Positions 1-8,649 of a DNA stretch of 13,935 nucleotides are shown here, piece by piece (position 1 is the first letter of the stretch; each line of letters opens with the position of its first letter). Under the pieces are notes generated by a model, which was given only the letters and a program-made list of their open reading frames with translations, was not told where the DNA came from and did no database searches. This DNA is from Jimgerdemannia flammicorona (lineage: Eukaryota; Mucoromycota; Endogonomycetes; Endogonales; Endogonaceae): contig RBNI01004504.1 in the NCBI GenBank assembly GCA_003990745.1, positions 1 to 13,935 on the forward strand. The letters are read 5' to 3'. The translations under genes and the position numbers were made by a program.

Positions 1-54
1 TCTTGGCCCAATAGATTTGAGGAATGCGGGAGTTTATGAGTGAATCTTGCATAC
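1..54 (-). other. Intron 1 of the PacC-like gene (partial or nearly complete)
   Basis: Reading on in frame past Glu105 gives VCKIHS and a stop, where PacC homologues would complete the second cysteine of finger 3 and continue. A GTATGC donor sits at 54-49, a normal fungal 5' splice site. An AAG at 4-2 could be the acceptor of a roughly 53-nt intron, but AAG is a weak acceptor and the next exon is not visible, so the 3' end is undecided. Confidence 0.7.
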
Positions 55-369
55 CTCGCATGCGAAAGGTTTGAGAGGCACGTGGACTCTGAGGTGAGAG
101 GTAATGTGGTCGCGTTTGGCGGTGGTGTAGTCACACTTCTCCCAGTGGCAGGTGAGGCAAAGATTGTTTGTAGATTTGCGGCCGACGTGGTCGTTTGTCA
201 TGTGCATGTAGAGCTGCTCGGGGTCGTCGTAGGTTTTGAAGCAGTGATCCCACAGACAAATATAGTCATCGGAGTCGAGAGAGCCGGCGGACATGGGAAT
301 GGGGCCGAGATCGTCGTTATCGAGGTCAAGCTCGAGTGCCTCGGTGTGAGGTGTTATGGGATATTCCAT
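55..369 (-). CDS. pacC: PacC/Rim101-family zinc-finger transcription factor, first coding exon (5' part of gene)
   Basis: PacC/Rim101 proteins are nuclear regulators of the ambient-pH response that bind GCCARG sites and are activated by proteolysis at alkaline pH. About 105 residues are visible. Finger 1 uses C38, C43, H56 and H61; finger 2 uses C74, C79, H92 and H96; finger 3 begins with C104. Trp40 and Trp76 lie between the cysteine pairs, giving the tandem CWCH2 arrangement of PacC and its relatives. [10 protein letters not shown] and [17 protein letters not shown] are family signatures. The ATG at 369-367 has a good context (A at -3, G at +4) and a CT-rich leader. The coding sequence breaks after Glu105 at a GTATGC donor; finger 3 and the C-terminal regulatory part are off the window. 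The stretch before finger 1 is short (37 residues) and acidic. Finger 1 differs from typical PacC, so a paralogue is possible; the gene symbol is a family assignment. Confidence 0.88.
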
Positions 370-430
370 GTTGGTAGGAAGATATGGAGGGGGTGGAGGG
401 AGGTGGTAGTGAGGAGGTCAAAGTGAAGGG
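370..430 (-). promoter_or_regulatory. Pyrimidine-rich 5' leader / core promoter of the PacC-like gene
   Basis: On the minus strand the roughly 60 bases before the ATG are almost all C and T, interrupted by a few A and G. CT-rich tracts next to the transcription start are common in filamentous-fungal promoters. No clear TATA box lies at a convincing distance, so the exact start of transcription cannot be given. Confidence 0.45.
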
Positions 431-554
431 AGTTGGATATGTGATGTAGTTCAGGGAGCAGTAGGTTGATATATTCTTCAAGACTGAGCGGTGATGGAAA
501 GCTCGGGGGTAAAGTAACTCGACGGTGGTTGGGAGTAAGGTCGTTAAAGGTCTT

Positions 555-560
555 GCCAAG
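555..560 (+). promoter_or_regulatory. PacC core site GCCAAG, about 186 bp upstream of the ATG
   Basis: Exact match to the fungal PacC consensus GCCARG. It is the nearest of three such hexamers in a 121-bp stretch upstream of the PacC-like gene. The motif match is seen; binding is inferred. Confidence 0.5.
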
Positions 561-638
561 ACGAGGCGACGCAATTGTTGGGACTGTCCACCTAAATGAT
601 GTCACCCAATCTATTTTTGCTCTTTCCCTATTTTCGAG

Positions 639-644
639 CTTGGC
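639..644 (-). promoter_or_regulatory. PacC core site GCCAAG (minus strand)
   Basis: CTTGGC on the plus strand, GCCAAG on the gene's own strand, about 270 bp upstream of the start codon. It is the middle member of the three-site cluster. Confidence 0.5.
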
Positions 645-669
645 ATAAACTACACCTCACCCTCACAGC

Positions 670-675
670 GCCAAG
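670..675 (+). promoter_or_regulatory. PacC core site GCCAAG, distal member of the cluster
   Basis: Exact GCCAAG about 300 bp upstream of the start codon and only 26 bp from the previous site. This close pair would let two molecules bind side by side. Confidence 0.5.
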
Positions 676-935
676 ATATCATTCCATCGTACATTTCTGC
701 CCACCACACCAAAACAGGCCCAATTACCCCATCCAGAATTCTTAGATCTTGGATAACTTATCATATAGAGTAAATACACATTTCGTGTAAGCGCACGTGC
801 CCCACTATCGTGTTTCATGTTGCCTCCTTTATTCCCTAGATCGAGTGGTGAAATGCTTCACTCAACCAAACATAAACGTGGCGCATCCTCCGTAAACCTT
901 CCTCTTCCGGCCCTCCGGCCCCTTTCTCAATCCCT

Positions 936-955
936 CCCCCCCCCCCCACCCCCCC
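936..955. repeat. Poly-C tract, C12-A-C7
   Basis: Twelve C, one A, then seven C, flanked by more C-rich sequence. The minus strand is correspondingly G-rich and could form a quadruplex. Such long runs also cause sequencing length errors. Confidence 0.9.
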
Positions 956-1173
956 TGTTCTTCCCAAATCCCCGTCGCCACTGATCTCTCAGCCACTCCA
1001 TCAGCCTCAGATGTCGTGACCCGTCCTCGGATTTAGCGCTCCGGCTTCCAAATCTTGGAAAGGCGACACTTCCAACTAGAAAGGATCGACGTGAGTCGGG
1101 ACGGGAACCGGAGGTTTTGTCTCCATGCTCTCGAACATCGGATATGACTGAGGTGTGGTAATTTTGGATCTGC

Positions 1174-1179
1174 CTTGGC
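1174..1179 (-). promoter_or_regulatory. Isolated PacC core site in distal upstream region
   Basis: CTTGGC inside the palindromic TGCCTTGGCA at 1171-1180. A second isolated site is at 1668-1673 on the same strand. Both are far (0.8 and 1.3 kb) from the PacC-like start, and single matches of this kind occur by chance. Confidence 0.25.
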
Positions 1180-1510
1180 AGGGAAATAATTAAGCCGGCT
1201 GCACAGGAATGACGAGGAAAGCAAGGTACAGGAACCATGGAACAATCAGAATTGGAAGGCACGGCGGAAGGAATGTCGTGTTATTTTTTGATTTATCAAC
1301 AGTCTACGAAATTGGTGGGATATGGAAGGTGGCGTTTGATCGCATCGCGGATTGGTGTGTACATGGGCGATTGGTTTCCAAGAACAGAAATAACTTGCCC
1401 CATGGCCCCAGAAAGCACCATCATTTCGCAAAAGTATGATGATAATGATTGTGGAAAACGAGCGTAGCGATTCGGCACATACGGCCAGAATTGCTACACC
1501 ACTACCATTA

Positions 1511-1539
1511 CGGACGAACGGCTCGCTTCGTTCGTTCCG
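1511..1539. repeat. Inverted repeat / potential hairpin
   Basis: The left arm CGGACGAACG (1511-1520) pairs with the right arm CGTTCGTTCCG (1529-1539) with one bulged base and an 8-base loop. No poly-T follows and no gene ends here, so a role is not evident. Confidence 0.6.
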
Positions 1540-1667
1540 AGGTTGCAATTACGGCTAAGCAGACAAAGATAGAATTAGTCCATAGCCATGAGCGCGTGGT
1601 TTCACGAACGGACAAGCACGCCGGCCTTCCCGACGCGATGGACGATGGGAACAAGGGAAATCCCAAT

Positions 1668-1673
1668 CTTGGC
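1668..1673 (-). promoter_or_regulatory. Isolated PacC core site near the CpG boundary
   Basis: CTTGGC on plus, the fifth GCCAAG hexamer in the 1.5 kb upstream of the PacC-like gene. It could be a chance match. Confidence 0.2.
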
Positions 1674-2653
1674 CGTCACGAAAACGGAGATGAAATGCGT
1701 GGTGGGTCCGGGGACTTTCCGCGAGGGACATGTACTGTCGCGTTTTCGATTTACTTTTATATATATTTTATTTTATTTGACAGAACCACAATTGTGTGAT
1801 GGCGACACAGCGATCCGAGGTATGTGGCCACTTTGGCTCAATTTAGGATTTATTGTTAGGTCCCGATCATGTGCATAGTTCGTATTCATAGGTTGGTATG
1901 TTACGTGTTATGTACCTTGATTCCATTAAGGCTGCAGTTCAAATTTGTTTTGGAAGGTTAGTGTTACATTTCAAATTAACCAAAAAAAAAAGTTCTTTGA
2001 TGATTAAAAACCAAAAATATGCACATTTTATTAGGCCTTGGCTACTCATTGCTTTTTGTTGCTTGCTTAAAGATCTTCAGCACTATGTTTCCATGGGCAC
2101 TCATGTGCAATATAATGACCTAGAGGTTGTATATGGTATTGATATCTCTATTCTAGACTATTGTACAGTTTTTACAGCTGAGTACAGTATGCAGAACATT
2201 GCTGTCATCATAGATATATTTTAGTATCATATCTTTGCAATAAGAGTACATTTGTGATAATTAGAACTCAGATATACTGACAAGTATAAGGTAGTGGGAG
2301 TAGTCATATTGCTATAGTATACATATATATATAATAGTCTATATAAGATATTTGCTATCTTACTTTTTATTATTAGTAAGAATAATATATTATCAAAGCT
2401 AACTACTATATACTTTTACTTATCATCATATAGAGTAATATACTTCTATTTTATATAGGCTAGAGATAGTTGTTTTGAGGATATTTGAATATCAGTTATC
2501 TTTATTATTAATTTCTTATTATATTTCTTACTTCTTATTATAAACTATCAGTATAGCTTACTGAATACTTTCTATTATCTCCAGTAGTACTGAAATAGTA
2601 GTCTTTGCTATTTCTTATTAAAGAACTATATAATTATCTTATAGTTTAAGAGA

Positions 2654-2680
2654 ATATATATATATATATATATATATATA
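2654..2680. repeat. AT dinucleotide microsatellite, about 13 units
   Basis: Uninterrupted alternating A and T within the AT-rich tract. Confidence 0.95.
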
Positions 2681-2812
2681 ATAAACTAGTTAAATATAGA
2701 GTTCTCATAGTCTTAAGTAATAGTATATAATCAAATATAGCTTATACATATTTACAGATTCTCAACTATCTATATTTTCTACAGATGCTATCTCTTATAT
2801 CATAATCAGATA

Positions 2813-2828
2813 CAGATAAATTTATCTG
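2813..2828. repeat. Perfect 16-bp palindrome
   Basis: CAGATAAATTTATCTG reads the same on both strands. A related block, AAATTTATCT followed by AAATTAATATAA, recurs at about 2974-2996, and similar T-runs ending in ATA(A)GAC lie at about 2866-2882 and 2961-2973. The repeats are imperfect. Confidence 0.7.
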
Positions 2829-3390
2829 CAAAAAATTAATATAATATTTAATTTTAATTTTTAATTTTTTTTTTTTATAAGACTCAAAAAAATTATATAT
2901 ATTTTTTGATATAATATTTGATATAAAATTTTTAATAAAAAAATTTTTTAATTCAATTTTTTTTTTTATAGACAAATTTATCTATAAATTAATATAAAAG
3001 ATATATAATTCTATCTATCATTAATAAAACTCCTAGATTGATATCTTACAAATAGTTATGAAATAGATTTAGTCTAATATCTATAGTTGTTTTTAGTATT
3101 ATAGATCTGTCAGTATACTTAAACTGACTAAAAAAGAAATTAATAGCTATTTTATTACTTCTGATGATATTCTAAAAGTAGTGTTATATTATTTATATTA
3201 TAGTCTATTAAGCTAATACTGATTCTTAGAAAGTCAAATACATATTACTCAAAAGAACTCTTTAGTTATAAGATATTTATTTTTATATCTAATATATTAG
3301 AGGAGATAGATGAGTATCTGTTTATTAATCTTAATATATATATTATTACTAAAAGTAGTATTCAGAATAAATTGAATTAAATTAAAGGTC

Positions 3391-3415
3391 AATTTAATTT
3401 AATTTAATTTAATTT
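3391..3415. repeat. AATTT pentanucleotide array, 5 units
   Basis: Five exact tandem AATTT units, flanked by degenerate AATTAAATT-type copies extending to about 3430 and found again near 3550-3580. Confidence 0.9.
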
Positions 3416-4271
3416 GAATTAAATCAAGGTCTAATTTGAATCTAATTTTTCAAAATTCAATAACTCAATCAAAATAAATAAATTTTAGCTTATTCAATAT
3501 GCTTTATAATAGAGAATCTAATATAATAAATAATATTAAATTTGGTCATATTTTAATTAAATTAAATATCAATTTAATTCATTTGAGAGTACTAGCTAAA
3601 AGGAAAAAAAATAAATAAAGTATATATATATATAAGTATTTAATAGTATTATATATATTTTAGAGTAGAAAAGTTTAGCTTAAATCTTTGTTTATATCTT
3701 TTAGACAAGCTTGTATAAATAAGTATAAGATATTTCTGAGAGTTTTTGAATATAAATCTCAATAAAGATATATAGTATAGTAGTTTAGAATAAGCTCTAT
3801 ATAGAGTATATAAGTTTTCACTATATTATCTTTAAGAGCTGCTTCTACTTTAATAATTTTATATACTTTTTTCAATATATCTAGCTCAGTAATAGATATA
3901 ATATCTCATAAAGCTCTCATATAGTATATGATATAGTCTTAAGATAGTAGAGTATATATATAAAAAAAAAAGTATATACTTATAGAAATCTAGTAAATAG
4001 TATTATATCTATTACTAAAATTAGATCAAGTAAGATACTGTTACTGATATAGTTAATAAGAGATTGTAATATATTTATTCTCTTAACTAAATATAGTTAT
4101 ATTACTACTACTTTTAGATATTTTATATAAATAAATATTATAAGCTTCTATATATTACTATTTATAGACTTAATATTTATTAAGTTTATAATATCATATA
4201 TATTATAATAATTTTACAGTTATATTCTAGTCTTAGCATTTTTTATGTCTTTTTCTCTAATATTTTCTTAT

Positions 4272-4385
4272 CTTTTCTTGAATATTCTACTATATTTTAG
4301 TATCTTTTAAATATCTAGAAATCTTCTCTTGATACCAAGACTTCATTAAAACATTTTTGTCTTTTCTTGATACTAAGTTTCTCAT
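4272..4385. repeat. Imperfect direct repeats with core CTTTTCTTGATAC
   Basis: Similar blocks start at 4272, 4323 and 4361; the last two share about 24 bases with a few differences. They lie just before the recognisable gag of the Ty3/gypsy element, where a 5' LTR or untranslated leader would be. Whether they belong to it is unknown. Confidence 0.45.
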
Positions 4386-4749
4386 ATTAGCTAGTTATAG
4401 AACCTTTTGGAATATTATAAAATATTATTAGCCATCTTTGCTAAGAATCTATTATTTGACTTTTCTCTTCTTTTTTAAGATTCTTCTGAATCTTTCTTTC
4501 ATATTTTATATAAATATTCTTATTCTCTACTTGAATAAAAGCTTAGAATATTTTCTTTCAAGAATACTTGAATCTATAAGTATTTCTTTAAGCTACTTTA
4601 GATCTATTAGAATTACTAAAACTTAGCTACTTCCTTTTAAAGAAACTAGAATAGTTATACTTAATAGTAGTAGATAGTTATACCTTGTCTTATTAAGAAA
4701 TCTTATATGAATTCAGAAACTAGTTACAACTAGTCACATAAGCTCAAAT

Positions 4750-5760
4750 AAGTCATAGAAAACTAGCCTACCATATAGACTTCTCTGTTATAGAAGAAGT
4801 AGATGGTACAGAACCTCAAGTTAATCTGGAAGATATGATTATCACTATGGCCCATCAGATCTGACAACTTTAAGTACAACTAGAATATCAGAAGGCCAAG
4901 ACTATAGCTGTATTATATTCTACCACTGTACTAGTTAGTTTTAAACTATATAAGTCAGATATCTTTGATAGCTATCAAGAAGGATTAACTACAGATATAT
5001 GAATCTTCTAGTTGGACTAATATTTTGAACTTACAAAAATAGAAGAGATATGTAAGTCTAATTTACTATCATACTTCTCTGAGAAAATGTAGCCATTTGA
5101 TAGCACAATTATATCATAACTACTACTTTCTATTTAAACACAAGAATCCAAGATTGAAAATCCTTTAAGAAGACTCTTCACCAGTAGTTCAAGTCTGCTA
5201 ATATTACTAAGCTAGCCTAAGATAAGCTAGCAAACATCAAGTAACTCAAGTTTATACAAAGCTATAATATATAATTTCTGTCAATCCTACTTAAGCTACT
5301 AGTAATAGTAGAAGACAAAAAAATAGACTACTATATCTGAGGTCTGAAAGGAAATACACAAGTTAATATTGAGCTAAAAGAGTCATAAACTCTCAATAAA
5401 GCTATGAGAATTATTAATAGATTTGATGTCATCATCTTTAATAACTACTTTGAACTAGAATACTATAAGAAAATTACTTCAAGAACTATCACAAGAACTA
5501 ACCCAAAGCAGTTGGCTCAGTACCAATAGATTTAGATACCATAAATAAGAAGAATACCAAGCTTACCTCAGAAAAAAAAAACTATCTAAAGAAATCTAGA
5601 GCTTGTTTCTTCTATTGTCAAATAGGATATATTGTAACTAAATATTCTACCAGTAAACTATTAAGATTAGTCACCATATTGTCCAAAGATATACCTATCA
5701 ACTCTACTATCAATCAATCTGAACTCAAGATCAAGAAGCTTTATCCAAAGACCCAGATCT
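4750..5760 (+). pseudogene. gag: Gag pseudogene with ruined CCHC zinc knuckle
   Basis: The frame near 4944-5050 reads FDSYQEGL, a stop, then LD, a stop and YFELTKIEEICK, which matches the Ty3/gypsy capsid pattern (FDG..., Trp, Gln-leu-asp-x-YF). The stops stand at the expected Trp and Gln positions. A nucleocapsid-type knuckle lies at 5604-5645 with spacing C-x2-C-x4-H-x4-C, but only the first Cys survives and the other three ligands are all Tyr. The start codon cannot be determined and several stops intervene between the two motifs. The family role is packaging of the element's RNA in a virus-like particle; this copy cannot make the protein. Confidence 0.75.
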
Positions 5761-6139
5761 CTCAAGGTTAATCAGAAAGAGCTATTGGTCTTAATCTGTA
5801 CTCTGTCAAGCAAGTCACTATTTCAGTCAAAGGTTGAACTCTAGTATCTACTGAAATTGCAGTCTAATATTCTAAAGAACATTATGTCAGAATTATATCA
5901 TAATTAGGACTCAGTATCAAATATTATTTAGATATTAGTACTAGTGTCATGACTCAGACTATTAAGAACAAGTTCAAGTCTTACTTATCAATCAGAAGGA
6001 TCAAGACTACATAGTTAAGGAAGGAGACTAAGTTGTACAAATAATCCTAGAAAAAGCCAGCTAATTTAAGATTATAAAAGTTTAAGAACTATTTGAAATC
6101 AAGTAAGATTAGAAAGATTTTAGTAGTACTGATCAAGTA

Positions 6140-8183
6140 GCAAGTCTTACTGAAAATTAAGTACAAGCTATACTCATTTAAAGGTCTAGTTAAAGGAAAA
6201 GAAGTTCAAGTACTCATAGACAGTAGAGCTATAGAAAATTTCATCAACTAGAATCTTATCAAAAATCTTAAGATTCTCATCAAGCCTATATCCAAGAATG
6301 ATAGCATAATTACTATAGATAGTATACTATATCCTATTGAGTCAATTGTAAACTATCTATCAAGATTCAGAAATATTAGAAATACATAAGTAGACTTTGA
6401 AATTATATCACTAAAAGATTATAATCTGATCTTAAGAAAACTCTAGCTTATAAAACACAATCTGAATATTAATTAGTATAAAAATGAAGTTACCTTACTT
6501 CAAGAAGGAGTTAATATTACTATCAAGATAGATAAAGCTGTGAACAAAACCCAAATTTCAACACTGTCAGCAATATAGTATAAGAAAATTCTCAAGAAAA
6601 TAATACATGTTTTTGTTGCAATAGTCTATCTCAAGAAGTAAGACAAGAAACTATCAATTAATGAAAACATTAAGTTATTGCTTAAAGAATTCAAGGATGT
6701 CTTTTCAGACAAGCTATCTGATCTATCATCTGTGTAAGAAGTTGATCATGAAATTGAACTAATTCTAGAAGCTATATTACTCAAAAAATATATATACTAT
6801 ATATATATCATCTCTCAAAATTAAAGTAGTCAAGAAGAAACTAGAAGAGTTACTTGCATAAGAAGCCATTCAACCAAACAAGTCTCTCTATAGCTCACCA
6901 GTTTTATTTATTAAGAAAAAGAATAGTATCCTACAAATATGTATAGACTATTATACACTCAATAAACTTATAGTTAAGAACTGATATCCACTACTCTTAA
7001 TTGATTAAATTTTTGATACTCTCAAGAATACCAAGTACTTTACTAAGCTGGACCTTATGTCAGGTTACTACCAAATCTAAATCAAGTCAGAAGACATTTT
7101 TAAGACTATATTTATAACTCTCTTTAGATTCTAGTTCTAGTATTCAGTCTTACTAATATACTTGCTACATTTCAAATCCTCATAAATAAGATATTTAAGG
7201 ACTAACTATTCATCTTCTTATTAGTATATCTTGATGATATTCTGATCTTTAGTATAACTAAAGAAGAGTATCTTAAGTATATCTGAGTAGTTCTGGAAAT
7301 CTTGTGAAAATATAAGCTTTATACAAAGCTCAAGAAATATAAATTCTTCAAAAAATATATTGAATATCTTGACCATATTATCTCTGCATGAGAAATTTAA
7401 ATAGATCTACACAAAATAGAGACAATTTAAGAATGACCTATCTTATCAAATCTTACAGAACTCTAGTTCTTTCTTGGTCTAGCTGGCTACTACCATTGCT
7501 TTGTCAGAAACTTCTCTAGCATTACTGAGCTACTGGCTAACCTCATGAGAAAGGCTCCTAACTCTGATCACTATATACTCTATATCTGAGACCTCTTCTG
7601 TCAACAAGCCTTCTAAGAACTCAAGAACTATCTGACCCATACTTTAGTCTTATATAATACAGACCCAAGTCTAAAATTTACTATCACTACTAATGACCAT
7701 TAAAGTGGTCTTATCATAAGATGATAGCAAAAGACATTACTCTATTATCTTTGAGTTCATCTATAAGAAAGAGCTACTAGCAATAATATATATACTAGAT
7801 CACTGGTAATGCTATCTAGAAGGTATTAAGTTTGATATCATCACTAATCATCAAGTACTCAAGTATATCAATATCCAATCTACTCTGTTATATCTATAAG
7901 TCAAGTAGAGCCTAAAGCTTCAAATCTTCAACCTAATAATCATCTATAAGCCTGGTAAGATAATTATAGTACTAGATACCTTATCTAGATATCCAAATCT
8001 TACCACAATCATGCAAGTTATTTTAGTATCTAAATTTCTAGATCAAATCAGGCAAGCTTACAAGGAAGATACTATTGCCACTAGAGTTTTCTTGAATGAG
8101 CTCAAGGATATATATATTATTGAGAACAATCTGATCTATCATTAAGAAAAAGTCTACCTATCTGACAATATAAACCTTTGCTA
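6140..8183 (+). pseudogene. pol: Pol pseudogene: protease, reverse transcriptase, RNase H, start of integrase
   Basis: The protease motif LIDSRAIENFIN (active-site Asp at 6219-6221) has Arg in place of the conserved Gly of DSG. Reverse transcriptase begins around 6870 with SLYSSPVLFIKKKN and IDYYTLNKL; motif A is LDLMSGYYQI (Asp at 7051-7053); the catalytic LVYLDDILIFS is intact at 7221-7250. A thumb-type FLGLAGYYHCFVRNFS lies near 7470-7520, where family Arg residues are now His and Cys. RNase H starts near 7660 (TDPSLKF). The connector ITNHQVLKY, then YKPGK (about 7945) and DTLSRYP (about 7975) precede integrase, whose zinc-binding domain is only just begun when the element ends. There are many in-frame stops and at least one frameshift around 7150, so it is non-functional. 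Confidence 0.88.
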
Positions 8184-8198
8184 TTTTTTTTTTTTTTT
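8184..8198 (-). other. LINE copy 1 poly(A) tail (T15 on plus strand)
   Basis: A run of 15 T marks the boundary between the Ty3/gypsy remnant and the LINE sequence. On the minus strand it is a poly(A) tail about 20 bases after an AATAAA, as expected for target-primed insertion of a LINE transcript. Confidence 0.85.
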
Positions 8199-8649
8199 AT
8201 AGTTACTTAGACTTCCACTTTATTACCAATTACCAACTAATCTATATTATATTAATACAAAGATACAGATGTATTCTTCACCCAATTCCATGCTAACTTC
8301 TCTCTTCCCCACTCTCTCCAACTCTCTGGAGGGTTACTAATCCCCCAGCAACCCCAACCCTCCCCTTATTCTTTTTACAAATACTCTCTATAAGCTTTCT
8401 ATAGATTCTCTCTCCAGATCTCCACCTCCTCTACCAACTGTTCAGGATGTCTAGCAGTAACCACTCCTACCTCACAACTTATATCCCAACTACTATATAT
8501 TGACCATCCTCAAATACAAAGAGCTACTGTCTGGCAAGTTCAATCCAAATGACCAGTGCCCACCTCAGTATCAACCACTCATTCTCAACTCCTCTCACCA
8601 GCCTATACCAGAGGTCCTCCCATCTTCCACCCTCTCTTTTCCCCAAAGA
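8199..8649 (-). other. LINE copy 1 C-terminal end and 3' untranslated region
   Basis: No domain could be read between the LREC motif and the poly(A) tail. The sequence stays purine-rich on the minus strand like the rest of the LINE, then becomes A+T rich in the last 80 bases. No counterpart was found in copy 2, which seems to lack its own 3' end. Confidence 0.5.
8219..8224 (-). terminator. AATAAA polyadenylation signal of LINE copy 1
   Basis: TTTATT on plus, AATAAA on minus, about 20 bases before the poly(A) tail. This spacing is normal for cleavage and polyadenylation signals. Confidence 0.6.

Larger units (their letters stand above)
431..1905. other. Intergenic region with normal CpG content; no supportable gene
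   Basis: This stretch is balanced in base composition and rich in CpG. Short open frames exist on both strands (for example 1209-1548 and 927-1262), but their translations show no recognisable domain, biased composition or splice pattern that I can defend. It holds the PacC-site cluster, an E-box CACGTG at 794-799, two CCAAT boxes (605-609 and 719-723), a poly-C tract and a hairpin. It is best read as the upstream region of the PacC-like gene, running into the transposon block at about 1905. Confidence 0.6.
1906..4700. repeat. A+T-saturated, CpG-free, gene-less tract
   Basis: About 2.8 kb is dominated by A and T, with no CpG and stops in all frames. I recognise no protein domain. The first 400 bases (1906-2300) are somewhat less A+T rich and may be a separate, less decayed remnant. 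The tract contains AT microsatellites, an AATTT array, T-runs and small palindromes. It is most likely highly mutated transposon sequence of unknown type, and part of it could be the 5' LTR or leader of the Ty3/gypsy element that follows. Confidence 0.75.
4700..8183 (+). mobile_element. Decayed Ty3/gypsy LTR retrotransposon, 3' truncated
   Basis: Gag, CCHC knuckle, aspartic protease, reverse transcriptase, RNase H and the start of the integrase region can be traced in this order on the plus strand, the Ty3/gypsy layout. All reading frames are broken by many stops, mostly TAG, TAA or TGA where the family has Gln, Arg or Trp, plus some frameshifts. There is no CpG. The left end is approximate: no LTR pair or primer-binding site was identified. 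The right end is abrupt at a 15-T tract that is the poly(A) tail of a minus-strand LINE, so most of integrase and the 3' LTR are missing here. Confidence 0.85.

Noticed and set aside
927..1262. Minus-strand open frame of 111 codons
   Set aside because: It ends in a glycine run made by the poly-C tract, and the rest shows no family resemblance; likely chance.
1209..1548. Overlapping open frames on both strands as a possible gene
   Set aside because: The translations have no recognisable domain, frames on opposite strands are equally open, and no convincing start context or splice sites support one of them.
1820..1860. GTATGT...TTAG segment resembling a short intron
   Set aside because: At about 41 nt it is below the usual fungal intron minimum, and no coding sequence flanks it.
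3391..3430. CRISPR-like or satellite array
   Set aside because: The units are five bases, contiguous and without spacers; it is a simple repeat.
4438..4626. 62-codon plus-strand frame with hydrophobic, membrane-like translation
   Set aside because: Phe/Leu/Ile-rich translations arise by chance from T-rich DNA; there is no start context or homology.
1906..4700. Mitochondrial DNA or mitochondrial insertion
   Set aside because: No mitochondrial gene, tRNA or rRNA was recognised, and the same CpG-free state continues into obvious nuclear retrotransposons.
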